A stretch of DNA of 64,000 nucleotides. It comes from Ciceribacter lividus (GTDB taxonomy: Bacteria > Pseudomonadota > Alphaproteobacteria > Rhizobiales > Rhizobiaceae). Shown here piece by piece: positions 34,353-42,895 of this stretch (the stretch's first letter is position 1; each line of letters starts with the position of its first letter). The stretch covers positions 62,001 through 126,000 of the forward strand of contig NZ_QPIX01000012.1 of assembly GCF_003337715.1 (NCBI RefSeq), in the 5' to 3' direction. The translations under genes and the position numbers were made by a program. Under the pieces are notes generated by a model. That model searched no databases, was not told the origin of the DNA, and was given only the letters and a program-made list of their open reading frames with translations.

Positions 34353-34803
34353 ATCGAGTCCTCCCTAAGTCCAAAATGGACGAGCTAGGCGGCATCCGCC
34401 TCGAAAGGCCTCACCGCGCCATCAGCTCACGCAAATGGGAAGTATTTCCGGCAGCGTGTCACGACCGAAGCCAAGGCGTGCGGAGGGCACCGTTACCGCC
34501 CACCCCGCTTGGCCTGCGAAGACTGTCACCACTCCCTTGACGGCAACGTCCTTGAAGCCGGAAACAGGGAGACGATAGGTTATCGAAATCAAATGCGCAA
34601 GAGGTTTGTGAATTAATGTCTACTGCAACGCACTATATCGATTCCGCAACGCAGTATACCATGAATTTTAATTGGTTTACCGAGGGAAGATTTGGATACC
34701 ATGGCAATCTATTATGACGATTGATTTTAGCGTTTGCCATCCATTGAATTCTACTGCTATTCTTGCGCTAGACTTTACTGCTATGCAGCATGAGGAGCCA
34801 CCC
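34353..34803. other. Intergenic promoter region upstream of xoxF
   Basis: These 450 bases hold no convincing gene. The half nearest xoxF is GC-rich, while 34560-34790 is clearly AT-rich. The AT-rich part includes the tandem GCAACGCA repeats noted separately and probably the promoters for xoxF (leftward) and the small Cys protein (rightward). Confidence 0.6.
34625..34660. promoter_or_regulatory. Tandem direct repeats in the xoxF promoter region
   Basis: GCAACGCACTATATCG (34625-34640) and GCAACGCAGTATACC (34646-34660) are near-identical repeats with a period of 21 bases, two helical turns. This arrangement is typical of binding sites for a dimeric response regulator on one face of DNA. The site lies about 275 bases upstream of the xoxF start. 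No such regulator is encoded in the window. Confidence 0.5.
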
Positions 34804-35157
34804 ATGAGTGCTCGGAATTTTGTCAGGGCTTCAATTGTGGCAGCCGCCGTCGCAGCCGGTTCGGGGGCGGTGGCGATGGGGTCCGCAGAGTATCCGACAG
34901 CGACCGTCGCCGAATATGTCTATGGATGCATGAAGGCGAACGGGGAGAACAGGGAGATGCTCGATCGCTGTTCCTGCTCGATCGACGTCATCGCCTCCAT
35001 CATACCCTACGAACACTATGTTACCGCGGAGACGTTCAAGGGCATGGGGCTCGTCGCGGGCGAAAAGGGAGCGCTCTTCCGCGAGACAGCGCCGGCCAAG
35101 GCCGCGATGACCGAACTGAAGCGGGCGCAGGCGGAAGCCGACATTCGCTGTTTCTAA
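34804..35157 (+). CDS. Small secreted Cys-containing protein of the xox cluster
   Basis: A 117-residue protein with a signal peptide (VRASIVAAAVAAGSGAVAMG) and four Cys, at 42, 56, 58 and 116, with CSCS in the middle. It starts at an ATG preceded by GAGGAG. It is divergent from xoxF and converges on the SoxYZ-like gene. I do not recognise a characterised family. Location suggests a periplasmic partner of XoxF or of the Sox-like relay proteins, which is inference. Confidence 0.65.
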   Translation: MSARNFVRASIVAAAVAAGSGAVAMGSAEYPTATVAEYVYGCMKANGENREMLDRCSCSIDVIASIIPYEHYVTAETFKGMGLVAGEKGALFRETAPAKAAMTELKRAQAEADIRCF

Positions 35158-35173
35158 TGGACCCTGCGCATTG

Positions 35174-36025
35174 TCAGGCTGGATCGAGGGGCCAATGCCC
35201 CTTGAATACCTGGCCTTCCGTGTCGGTCGCCTCGACCTTGATCTCCTCACCCGGCCTCGCGTCGAACTGGAAGCGAAAGTTCGGATCCTCGGAGATGGAG
35301 ATGCCGCCCTCCATCTTCAGGATCAGCCTGTCCCCCTGGGAAATCGTCAGGTCGTGAACGAAATGCGCGGGAATGTAGTAGCGTGTGATCTGATCCATTT
35401 GCAGGCCGGAATTGTTCGGATGACGGATCATCAGCTGCACATCCGCCGCCTTCGACAAGTCGGCACCACCCGACTGCGTCGGGAATATCCGGAGCTTCAT
35501 CTTGCCCAGCGAGGCCATCGCCTCGTCCTGGTTCTTGCTCGCCGGAGCACCGCAACCGCCGGAGGCCTTGACGAAGGCTTGCGTCATGTAAAGCTTACCG
35601 TCCCCCGTCTCCGCTATCGCTCGTACATACGAATAGGAATCGACGCGGACGCGGGTGGCGAGATGCGTGACGCCGGCATCCTTGCCGAAGGTGAAGGTCG
35701 CGGCGACGGGAGACGGATTCTCGTCAATGACCAAGGTCACCGCCTTGATGGCCGCTTCCCCGCTTCGATTTTCGAAATGCAGGTCTATCGGCACGATGGC
35801 AGCATCCTCGGCGCGTGCAGGCGCCTCGATGGTGACGATGCCCTCGGCCGCTTCGATCGTGCGGTTCCCGAAAATGTCGGTCTTGAGACCATCCCACGTT
35901 GCCGTCGTCGCCGGGGATTGCGCCCGAGCCGGCATAGGCATACTGCCAGCCGCACAGAGCGAGAAGACGAAAAGCGCCGTGGCGACCTCACGTCGCGTCA
36001 GCAAGTCAAGGCGATGTCCAGTCAT
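35174..36025 (-). CDS. Quinoprotein-associated SoxYZ-like fusion carrier
   Basis: A 283-residue secreted protein combining a SoxY-like part and a SoxZ-like part in one chain. After a signal peptide (ALFVFSLCAAGSMPMPARAQ) comes the SoxY-like domain with the swinging-arm motif GGCGAP, Cys at 158. The C-terminal half resembles SoxZ (VQLMIRHPNNSGLQMD, GDRLILKMEGGISISEDPNFRF). SoxYZ normally carries sulfur intermediates on that Cys. Members linked to PQQ dehydrogenases are known by sequence, but their cargo is not. The ATG at 36025 has GGAGG upstream. Confidence 0.85.
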   Translation of the reverse strand: MTGHRLDLLTRREVATALFVFSLCAAGSMPMPARAQSPATTATWDGLKTDIFGNRTIEAAEGIVTIEAPARAEDAAIVPIDLHFENRSGEAAIKAVTLVIDENPSPVAATFTFGKDAGVTHLATRVRVDSYSYVRAIAETGDGKLYMTQAFVKASGGCGAPASKNQDEAMASLGKMKLRIFPTQSGGADLSKAADVQLMIRHPNNSGLQMDQITRYYIPAHFVHDLTISQGDRLILKMEGGISISEDPNFRFQFDARPGEEIKVEATDTEGQVFKGHWPLDPA

Positions 36026-36143
36026 GTCTGCCTCCACCACAGAAATTGGCGGTGCCCGGCAGCGTCCATATTAGCACCAAGGCCCATGCGCCGGCAAATC
36101 ACGGTTCCGACAGCAGTGCGACCGACCGTGCGGCGCGGCGACG

Positions 36144-37097
36144 CTATTCCCATTCCAGTTCAGCAAAGGCAGCCGTGGCGTTGCGAGGGTTATGCTCGTC
36201 GAAGAGCCGCCAGCGGCCACGTTCGTCTTCGGCAACCGTTCCGATGGCCTCGCCCATCGGAACGCCGCCGGCAATGGCTTTGCGGACGTCCCTGACGACC
36301 GCGGCAAAGTATCGCCTTTCATCATCAAGGGCTTGCGGCCACTTCGCCGCCACCGGCCCATGTCCGGGAACAACTTGCGACGCCCTGATTCCGGCAAGGG
36401 GTTCGAGCTGCTCGATCCAGCCACGGATCGATCCGTCAAGGGTCGGCAGATGCTCCATGAAGCAGAGGTCGCCGGCAAAGAGGGTTCGTGTGGCCGTGTC
36501 GAGCACGGTGAGATCATTGTCCGTATGGGCAGGCTTCCAGGCCCTGAGAACGAGCGTCCGCCCGCCGAGGTCCAGTTGCCGTTCCACCTCCACCAGCACG
36601 TCGGGAGCCGCGATGCGGATGTCCGCCATGAGATCGCTCCCCATCGCATCGCGGTAGCTCGCGAGATAGAAAGATCCGCGGTTCGCGAGCGCCCTCGGCA
36701 GGTTATGGTGACCGACGATCTGCACGCCGATTTCCGCAAACGCAGCATTTCCGAAAATATGGTCGGGATGCATGTGGGTATTGACGAGATAGCGGATGGG
36801 CCGGTTGGTCACGGCACGGACGGCTGCAATCAGTGCGCGCCCCTCGACAACGCTTCCGCCGCTGTCGATAACGGCAACGGCGTCCTTTCCGACAATGAAA
36901 CCGACATTGCAGATCTCCCCCTTGTTGGCGGCACGCATCAGCTCGTGCCTGCCGCCGAAAACATGGATGCCCTCTGCGACCTCGCGTGTCGGCAGGGCCG
37001 TTTCGGCTGCGTGAAGACGCGCAGACGGCACCAGTGATGACAAGCCGAGCCAAACACCCGTCCTCAAGATGCGGCGGCGGTTCGGCAGGTTTACCAT
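36144..37097 (-). CDS. Quinoprotein relay zinc metallohydrolase (SoxH-like, MBL fold)
   Basis: A 317-residue metallo-beta-lactamase-fold protein. A twin-arginine-like start (NRRRILRTGVWLGLSSLVPSA) points to export. Zinc ligands are in NTHMHPDHIFGN, in KPAHTDND and in VVPGHGPVA. It belongs to the SoxH-related group found next to SoxYZ-like carriers in methanol and alcohol oxidation clusters. It may release or process whatever is bound to the carrier Cys. The ATG at 37097 is preferred over the one at 37112 by ribosome-site spacing. Confidence 0.85.
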   Translation of the reverse strand: MVNLPNRRRILRTGVWLGLSSLVPSARLHAAETALPTREVAEGIHVFGGRHELMRAANKGEICNVGFIVGKDAVAVIDSGGSVVEGRALIAAVRAVTNRPIRYLVNTHMHPDHIFGNAAFAEIGVQIVGHHNLPRALANRGSFYLASYRDAMGSDLMADIRIAAPDVLVEVERQLDLGGRTLVLRAWKPAHTDNDLTVLDTATRTLFAGDLCFMEHLPTLDGSIRGWIEQLEPLAGIRASQVVPGHGPVAAKWPQALDDERRYFAAVVRDVRKAIAGGVPMGEAIGTVAEDERGRWRLFDEHNPRNATAAFAELEWE

Positions 37098-37108
37098 CGG
37101 CTCTCTCC

Positions 37109-37852
37109 TCATCCGTGATCGGAGAATTTCTCCCGGAAGGAGCGCATCAGATCGCTTCTGACCTGCTCGCTGCGCATCTCGCGTGGAATCCGGATCAGGA
37201 ACACCCCGGTGACGCGCGAGGGACGAGACGAGAGAACAATGATCCGATCTGCGAGCAGGATCGCTTCCTGTAAGTTGTGAGTTACCATCAAGGTCGTCAT
37301 CGGCCGCTCCGACCACGCCACCGCCAGCATGCGGCGCAGCTGGTTTGCCGTAGCCTCGTCGAGGGAAACGAAGGGCTCGTCGAGCACCAGCAGACCCGGC
37401 TCGATCGCCAGTGCCCGCGCGATCGCCGCCCGACGGGCAAGGCCGAGAGAAAGCTCCCCCGGAAAGAACGACCGCATTGTCGAAAGGCCGAGCATGGAAA
37501 ACAGCTGATCGAGATTCTTGTCGCGCAGCGCCGTGGGTAGTGCGAGCCTGACATTCGCCTCGACCGTCCGCCAGGGGAGCAGCAGGGGTTCCTGGAATAC
37601 GACACCCACGCGCGGGTCCTCGGTGCCAGGCAAGCGAATGCTGCCCTCGAAGTCACGGTCGAGACCGAGCAGCGCCCTGAGTGTGGTCGTCTTGCCGCAG
37701 CCGGAGGGGCCGATCACGCAGGCGAACTCGTTCTCCTCCACCTCGATGTGCAGGTCGCGCAACACCTCCAGCGTCTCGCCGGAGGCGGCACGGAATGCCT
37801 TTCGCTCGATGTCGATTTCAAGCCGTGCGCCGGCGCCAACGGATGGATGCAT
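37109..37852 (-). CDS. ABC transporter ATP-binding protein (NitT/TauT type)
   Basis: A 247-residue ABC ATPase: Walker A GPSGCGKTTTLRALLG, Q-loop FQEPLLLPWRTVEAN, signature ELSLGLARRAAIARAL (a variant without the usual SGGQ), Walker B LLVLDEPFVSLD, and VTHNLQEA. The variant signature is worth noting but is seen in some family members. It follows the permease, overlapping it by 35 bases with the ATG at 37852. The substrate is unknown. Confidence 0.85.
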   Translation of the reverse strand: MHPSVGAGARLEIDIERKAFRAASGETLEVLRDLHIEVEENEFACVIGPSGCGKTTTLRALLGLDRDFEGSIRLPGTEDPRVGVVFQEPLLLPWRTVEANVRLALPTALRDKNLDQLFSMLGLSTMRSFFPGELSLGLARRAAIARALAIEPGLLVLDEPFVSLDEATANQLRRMLAVAWSERPMTTLMVTHNLQEAILLADRIIVLSSRPSRVTGVFLIRIPREMRSEQVRSDLMRSFREKFSDHG

Positions 37853-38648
37853 GTTCAATGGGCTGTACCACCACCAGTTCGATGAAGAGCATGACGGCAA
37901 CGAAGGTCAACGTGTAGGCGAGAATCGTCGCGACGTCGAAAAGCTGGAAATAGAGGTTGATCTGGAAGCCGACCCCGTCTGAACGCCCGAGCAGTTCGAC
38001 GACCAGGACGATCTTCCAGATGAGCGAGATGCCCGAGCGCCCTGCTGCGGCAAGGTAGGGCTGTAATTGTGGAAGCAGTACATGCCGGAACCGCGCGAAC
38101 GCGCTGAAACGGTAGACTTGCGCCATCTCCGAATAGCGCAGGTCGAGCGCGCGTGTTCCCTCGCGCATGGTGACGATGACATTCGGGATCTTGTTGACCG
38201 CGACGGCACCAATCGCCGCCGCTTCGTTGAGGCCGAACCAGATATAGGCAAGGACGATGATGACCAGCGCCGGAATATTGAGGAAGAGGATCACCCAGGG
38301 TTGAAGAAACGCATCGACCCGTCGATGGCCGCCGAGATAGATACCGATCGCCGATCCGATCACCATGGCGAGCGAGAAGGAGGCAGCCACCCGCCAGAGC
38401 GTCACGCCGAGGTGGTGGGGGAGTTCACCCGTCGCGACCTCGCGCAAAAACGCCCTCAGTACATCGGCGGGAACGGGGAATGATCGACTGGGCCAGACCG
38501 TCGCAGTGACATGCCAGACCAAAACCAGGCTCGCGAAGGAGACCGCCGCCGTCATCGCCGGGACACCGAAGCCACGGCGCCGACCTACGGCATGTTCCGG
38601 CGAGGAGGAGGTCGACCGGTCAGGAACCGTGGTCACTTGGCCCTCCAA
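37818..38648 (-). CDS. ABC transporter permease (NitT/TauT type)
   Basis: A 276-residue inner-membrane permease with six predicted hydrophobic segments. The family EAA-type loop appears as EMAQVYRFSAFARFRHVLLPQLQPYL. Other typical parts are FLNIPALVIIVLAYIWFGLNEAAAI and LIWKIVLVVELLGRSDGVGF. Together with the ATPase and binding protein it forms a complete importer located between the quinoprotein relay genes and the cbb operon. It overlaps the binding-protein gene by 16 bases. Confidence 0.88.
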   Translation of the reverse strand: MEGQVTTVPDRSTSSSPEHAVGRRRGFGVPAMTAAVSFASLVLVWHVTATVWPSRSFPVPADVLRAFLREVATGELPHHLGVTLWRVAASFSLAMVIGSAIGIYLGGHRRVDAFLQPWVILFLNIPALVIIVLAYIWFGLNEAAAIGAVAVNKIPNVIVTMREGTRALDLRYSEMAQVYRFSAFARFRHVLLPQLQPYLAAAGRSGISLIWKIVLVVELLGRSDGVGFQINLYFQLFDVATILAYTLTFVAVMLFIELVVVQPIEHASIRWRRRTA

Positions 38649-39619
38649 TACGTCCCGGGCATGAGCGTCTTCGACGAGCCGACGAGCTTCTCTCCGCCGA
38701 GGTCCGCAAGGACCGCGTAGAGCGCGGCGGCATCCTTCTCCTCGTCTTCAATTGCCCGGTTCGGAATGCCTTCGCGATAGCGATCGCGCAGCACCGTGAG
38801 TGCTTGTCCGTCGGCCTTGATGATCGGCGCGAGTCGCAACCATTCCTCGTCGGAACTGCCCAGCAGCGCCTTGGCTTCGGCACTCGCGGCCATAAATCCG
38901 GCGATTGCGTCCGGATGCGCTTTCGCCCAGCTCTCATGGAAAATGTAACCGAGGGCGGATACCGGCCCGGACGCTCCGAGCGCCTCGGCGGCGTCGTTCG
39001 CACTCACCAGCCGCCGGAAGCCGGCAGCTTCCAGACGGGCACAGTAGTGCCAGAAATTCAGCACGGCATCGAGTTCGCCCTGCTGTGCCTTTTCTGCAAG
39101 CAGCGGGGGCGCACCGTACGCGATGTCATTGTCGGCGGCGAGGTCACCGGTCTTTTCCTTTCGCGCAAGCCCTTGCAGCAGCAGCCAGCTCTTGTCGATC
39201 GGTCCGCCGGCAACACCGATCTTCTTTCCCTTGAGGTCTGCGAGGCTCTTTATCGGTGACTCGGATGGCACCATGAGAGCGCCGACGGAGGTCGAGTAGG
39301 GGAACATCGTCAGGTCTTCACCAGATGCGCGCTGGCGGGAAACCCACAGCCAGTCGGAGACGATGAAGTCCACCTCCCCGGCCATGAGCGCGACGCTCGT
39401 CGCATCTTCCCCGGCGAAGAACCGGACGTCGACGTCGACGCCGTGCTTCTCGCCGATCTTGTGGTGCTTGATGGTGTCGAGTTCCCAGTTGACGGTCCCG
39501 AACTTGAGAACGCCCACCCTGACAGTTTCGGCGGCTCTTGCGCCGAGGGGCGGGATCAGCCCGACGCACACCAAGGCTACGAGCACCGACCGACGGCACC
39601 AGAAAAGCATGTTCCGCAT
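38633..39619 (-). CDS. ABC transporter substrate-binding protein (NitT/TauT type)
   Basis: A 328-residue periplasmic protein with a signal peptide (VLVALVCVGLIPPLGARAAE) and the type II binding fold: VRVGVLKFGTVNWELDTIKHHKIGEKHG, VALMAGEVDFIVSDWLWVSRQRA, and LADLKGKKIGVAGGPIDKSWLLLQ. These features resemble nitrate, taurine and thiamine-precursor binders. The ligand cannot be named. Its place in the xox cluster suggests a small molecule needed for methanol growth, which is only contextual. Confidence 0.87.
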   Translation of the reverse strand: MRNMLFWCRRSVLVALVCVGLIPPLGARAAETVRVGVLKFGTVNWELDTIKHHKIGEKHGVDVDVRFFAGEDATSVALMAGEVDFIVSDWLWVSRQRASGEDLTMFPYSTSVGALMVPSESPIKSLADLKGKKIGVAGGPIDKSWLLLQGLARKEKTGDLAADNDIAYGAPPLLAEKAQQGELDAVLNFWHYCARLEAAGFRRLVSANDAAEALGASGPVSALGYIFHESWAKAHPDAIAGFMAASAEAKALLGSSDEEWLRLAPIIKADGQALTVLRDRYREGIPNRAIEDEEKDAAALYAVLADLGGEKLVGSSKTLMPGTYWRAK

Positions 39620-39664
39620 TCCCTCACCTCTTGTTGAGCCGCAAGTGTACCGGCTTCCGTCTTC

Positions 39665-39874
39665 CTAGATGTTGATGTCCCGTGAGGGGTAGGCGCACCG
39701 CCACTTCACGACACGCAGGTTCGGATGCTCCTCAGACCATTTCGCGATGTGCGTCGGCGCGAGAAACAGGCAATTCAACAAGCTGCCGGAAGCTTCGAAG
39801 TGCAGGCTTTGCTCGCGGCATTCGCCGGGCGAAGCCGCAAGGCAGATCGTCATGACGAGGTTGATGATATCCAT
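39665..39874 (-). CDS. Small four-cysteine protein of the xox cluster
   Basis: A 69-residue protein with Cys at 11, 19, 35 and 60 and a short hydrophobic start (IINLVMTICLA). The ATG at 39874 is used; an upstream in-frame extension is Gly/Arg-rich and unlikely. It lies 45 bases downstream-side of the ABC binding protein start, in the same orientation, and may lead that operon. No family is recognised. The four Cys suggest disulfides or a metal site. Confidence 0.6.
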   Translation of the reverse strand: MDIINLVMTICLAASPGECREQSLHFEASGSLLNCLFLAPTHIAKWSEEHPNLRVVKWRCAYPSRDINI

Positions 39875-40126
39875 GTCGCACCTTCCGTATCGACGACAAA
39901 TCCCACCCCCTCCGTGGAAGAGGGCCGTCGCTATCACGTCAGATTTCTCACGGTGCCCGGATAAGAAACAGGAACGAGGTTAAGGCCATCGGGTTTCCCC
40001 GTCAATTGCCCAGCCACACCTATACCGGTTGACCAAGAAGACACGGCAAGTCACTTTTCCGGCTGTCACATGCCACAGTGAGTTGAGGTGAACAGTAGCG
40101 ACAACTTTCCGGTGTCTAAGCGGCAT

Positions 40127-40687
40127 TCACGCCGGCGTCTTCCATTTTATCGAACACCCGATAGACGCCTGTTGCTCCGCTGGACCGCAGCCGGTCCTCG
40201 CGACCTCCAGCATGGCCTCGTAGAGATCGCGGCGCAGGCCTTGATCGACGGCTTCCTTCCGCGACGCATCGAGGCGCCCCCTGTACTGTAGCTCGCCGGC
40301 GGCGTTGAACCCGAAGAAGTCCGGTGTACAGGCGGCGCCGTAAACCCGGGCCACCGACTGATCCTCGTCGTAAAGATAGGGAAAAGGTAGCGTGTGCTCG
40401 GCCGCGAAACGCCTCATGTTTTCGAAGGAATCCTCCGGATAGGCGAGTGCGTCATTGGAGCTGATCGCGACGAACCCGATCCCGACGCCAGCCAGATCGC
40501 GGGCATCCCTGACGATGCGGGAGATCACCGCCCGCACATAGGGGCAGTGGTTGCAGATGAACGCGACGACGAGTCCCCGCGGTCCTGCCAGCTCCAGGAT
40601 GGACAAGGTCCGGCCATCGACCGCGGGAAGCTTTGCATCCACGGCCTTCCAGCCAAAGTCGCACAAGGGGGTGGTCGTCGCAGCCAT
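40127..40687 (-). CDS. Thioredoxin-fold protein (AhpC/TSA-like), end of cbb operon
   Basis: A 186-residue redoxin-type protein. The active-site motif is FICNHCPYV, with C45 and C48, followed by ISSNDALAYPEDSFENM and VYGAACTPDFFGFN, the latter with the conserved cis-Pro. Such proteins reduce disulfides or peroxides in the cytoplasm; no signal peptide is present. It lies 30 bases after rpe on the same strand and may be the last gene of the cbb transcript, which hints at redox protection of Calvin-cycle enzymes. Confidence 0.8.
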   Translation of the reverse strand: MAATTTPLCDFGWKAVDAKLPAVDGRTLSILELAGPRGLVVAFICNHCPYVRAVISRIVRDARDLAGVGIGFVAISSNDALAYPEDSFENMRRFAAEHTLPFPYLYDEDQSVARVYGAACTPDFFGFNAAGELQYRGRLDASRKEAVDQGLRRDLYEAMLEVARTGCGPAEQQASIGCSIKWKTPA

Positions 40688-40717
40688 CCGATATCCTCGC
40701 AAGACATCCAGGTACGA

Positions 40718-41401
40718 TCAGGCGGCTTTCTGCCCGAGCGCCGCATCCGCCGCCGCGCGGATCGCTCTAATATTGTCCGTATAGGCCGCCTTGTCACTCC
40801 CTTTGAAGATCGCCGAACCTGCCACGAGCACGTCGGCGCCCGCGGCCGCCACCAGCGGCGCGGTTACAGGTGTGACCCCGCCGTCGATCTCGATATGGAT
40901 CGGCCGGTTGCCGATCATAGCCCGCACACGACGGACCTTCTCGACAACGGCGGGAATGAAGGCCTGGCCGCCGAAGCCGGGATTGACCGTCATCAGCAGA
41001 ACGAGATCGACACGGTCGAGCACGTATTCGATGACGCTTTCCGGCGTCGACGGGTTGAGCGAAACACCGGCCTTCTTCCCGAGTGCTCTGATCGCCTGCA
41101 GCGAGCGGTCGAGATGGGGACCCGCCTCGGCATGGACCGTGATGATGTCGCAGCCGGCTTCGGCAAAGGCTTCGAGATAGGGATCGGCTGGCGCGATCAT
41201 CAGATGGCAGTCGAACACCGCATCGGTGCGGTTGCGGATCGCCTTGATGACCGGTGGGCCGAAGGTGATGTTAGGCACGAAATGGCCGTCCATGACGTCC
41301 AGGTGAATCCAGTCCGCGCCTGCCTGCACAACGGCCTCGACCTCGTCGCCGAGGCGGGAGAAGTCAGCGGAAAGCACGGAAGGGGCGATGATGGTGGACA
41401 T
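40718..41401 (-). CDS. rpe: Ribulose-phosphate 3-epimerase
   Basis: A 227-residue TIM barrel that interconverts ribulose 5-phosphate and xylulose 5-phosphate. Family motifs: [56 protein letters not shown] and IEIDGGVTP. In this operon it regenerates ribulose 5-phosphate for CbbP. A strong hairpin lies in the 90-base gap between cbbM and this gene. Confidence 0.96.
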   Translation of the reverse strand: MSTIIAPSVLSADFSRLGDEVEAVVQAGADWIHLDVMDGHFVPNITFGPPVIKAIRNRTDAVFDCHLMIAPADPYLEAFAEAGCDIITVHAEAGPHLDRSLQAIRALGKKAGVSLNPSTPESVIEYVLDRVDLVLLMTVNPGFGGQAFIPAVVEKVRRVRAMIGNRPIHIEIDGGVTPVTAPLVAAAGADVLVAGSAIFKGSDKAAYTDNIRAIRAAADAALGQKAA

Positions 41402-41429
41402 AGGCTTTTCTCCTGCCGTCGGATAAGTG

Positions 41430-41456
41430 CCTGCGGTCGGATTTTCCGGCCACAGG
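41430..41456 (-). terminator. Hairpin downstream of cbbM
   Basis: Positions 41430-41441 and 41445-41456 pair over 12 positions with one mismatch and one G-U wobble around a three-base loop. It begins 36 bases after the cbbM stop, within the operon. A role as a 3'-end stabiliser or partial terminator that sets cbbM above rpe is likely. Confidence 0.6.
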
Positions 41457-41491
41457 ATTCTATTGGTGTTTTGCGCGGCTGATCCCGCACG

Positions 41492-42871
41492 TCAGGCCGC
41501 AATGCCGAGCGGTCCCCGCCAGCCGGGGAAAAGCGCGTCGGCGTCATGCGGGAAGCTCTCGAAGGCACGGGCGAACTCGTGGTGATCCTTGGCGAATTCA
41601 AGCGGATCGGCGGTTTCCTTCCAGCATTGCTCCGCCTGACGGAGCGATTTCGCGCCCGCCGCCGGCCCGTCTATGTGGCCGTAGGAGCCGCCGCCGGCCG
41701 TCATGATCAGGTTCGAATGGCCGAGATTGGCGAAGAAGCCCGGCATACGAAGCGCGTTCATGCCTCCGGAGATGATCGGCGTCGTCGGGTTCATGCCGAG
41801 CCATTCCTGATGAAAGTACGGCCCGTCGGCGCTGTCGTCGGTAATCATGAAGGCCATGATCCGGTCGGCCGCCTCGCCCTCCATCTTGCCGAAGCCCATG
41901 GTTCCGGTGTGGATGCCGGAGGCGCCCTGGAGCCGCGCCATCTTCGAAAGGACGAACGCCGTGTATCCGCGCTTCGACTGCGGCGAGGTCACCGCCCCGT
42001 GGCCCGCGCGGTGATAGTGCAGGTACTGCCTGGGGAAGTTGCGCCGCGCCGTCGTGATCGCTGCAGGACCCGCAACATAGCCGTCGACGAGGAAGGCGAC
42101 GTGGTCGGCGTTTTCCGCGAAGGTCTCGAGGATGAACTCGCCGCGCGCCAGCATTTCGTAATGGTCGTCGGCAGTGATATTGGCCGAGAAGAGCTTTGCC
42201 TCGCCGGTCTTGTCCTGCGCGCGCCGCATCGCGTCGGCAACCGCCCGGATCGTTTCCTTGAAGGGCGAGAAGAGCTGGTTGCCCTGCGGCTCGTCATTCT
42301 TGATGAAGTCGCCGCCGAGCCAGAAATCATAGCATGCCCGCGCGAACGGTTCCGGACGCAGCCCGAGCTTCGGCTTGACGATCGTGCCGACGATGAACCC
42401 GCCGTCGACCACCGGACGGCCGAGAACGCGCCACAGATCCTTGATCGTCGTAGCCGGCCCGTCGAACAGCTTCAGATAGGCCGGCGGCACGTAGAAATCG
42501 TGCATCTTGGCATATTCGACGTCGCCCATGCCCTGGTTGTTGCCGATGGTGAGCGTCAGGAACGAGGCCAGCATTGCCCGTCCGTCGATGATGTTGCGGT
42601 CGAAGAGCTCGATGGGGTAGGCAATCTTCATCAGCTCATTCTTCTCGTCGACCTCGTAGACGAGGGCGTCGACACCGCGGGTGAAATTGTCCGTCGTCGA
42701 AACTTCGACATTGGTGCCCGTCGACGACTCGGCCGCGAAATGCGCCGCTGTTTCGACATAGCCATGGCCGGCCTTCGGCTTCATGATATACGCGCAAAGA
42801 ACGTGTTTTCCTCCGGCGATGAGCATCTCTTCGGTCAGGCTCAGATCGGCATAACGGTTGGACTGGTCCAT
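41492..42871 (-). CDS. cbbM: Form II ribulose-1,5-bisphosphate carboxylase/oxygenase
   Basis: A 459-residue form II RuBisCO, which works as a large-subunit dimer or multimer without a small subunit. Active-site residues fall at the same numbers as in the Rhodospirillum rubrum enzyme: K166 in [10 protein letters not shown]191 (carbamylated), D193 and E194 in [11 protein letters not shown]287 in HYHRAGH, and loop-6 K329 in [11 protein letters not shown]. It fixes CO2 onto ribulose bisphosphate. No cbbS and no cbbQ/cbbO activase genes are adjacent. Confidence 0.97.
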   Translation of the reverse strand: MDQSNRYADLSLTEEMLIAGGKHVLCAYIMKPKAGHGYVETAAHFAAESSTGTNVEVSTTDNFTRGVDALVYEVDEKNELMKIAYPIELFDRNIIDGRAMLASFLTLTIGNNQGMGDVEYAKMHDFYVPPAYLKLFDGPATTIKDLWRVLGRPVVDGGFIVGTIVKPKLGLRPEPFARACYDFWLGGDFIKNDEPQGNQLFSPFKETIRAVADAMRRAQDKTGEAKLFSANITADDHYEMLARGEFILETFAENADHVAFLVDGYVAGPAAITTARRNFPRQYLHYHRAGHGAVTSPQSKRGYTAFVLSKMARLQGASGIHTGTMGFGKMEGEAADRIMAFMITDDSADGPYFHQEWLGMNPTTPIISGGMNALRMPGFFANLGHSNLIMTAGGGSYGHIDGPAAGAKSLRQAEQCWKETADPLEFAKDHHEFARAFESFPHDADALFPGWRGPLGIAA

Positions 42872-42895
42872 TGTTCATCTCCTCTTGGTTGGAGG

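Noticed and set aside
32913..34388. 491-codon open frame opposite xoxF
   Set aside because: Shadow of the highly conserved xoxF codons; repeated VGD/RRI-type composition and no motif.
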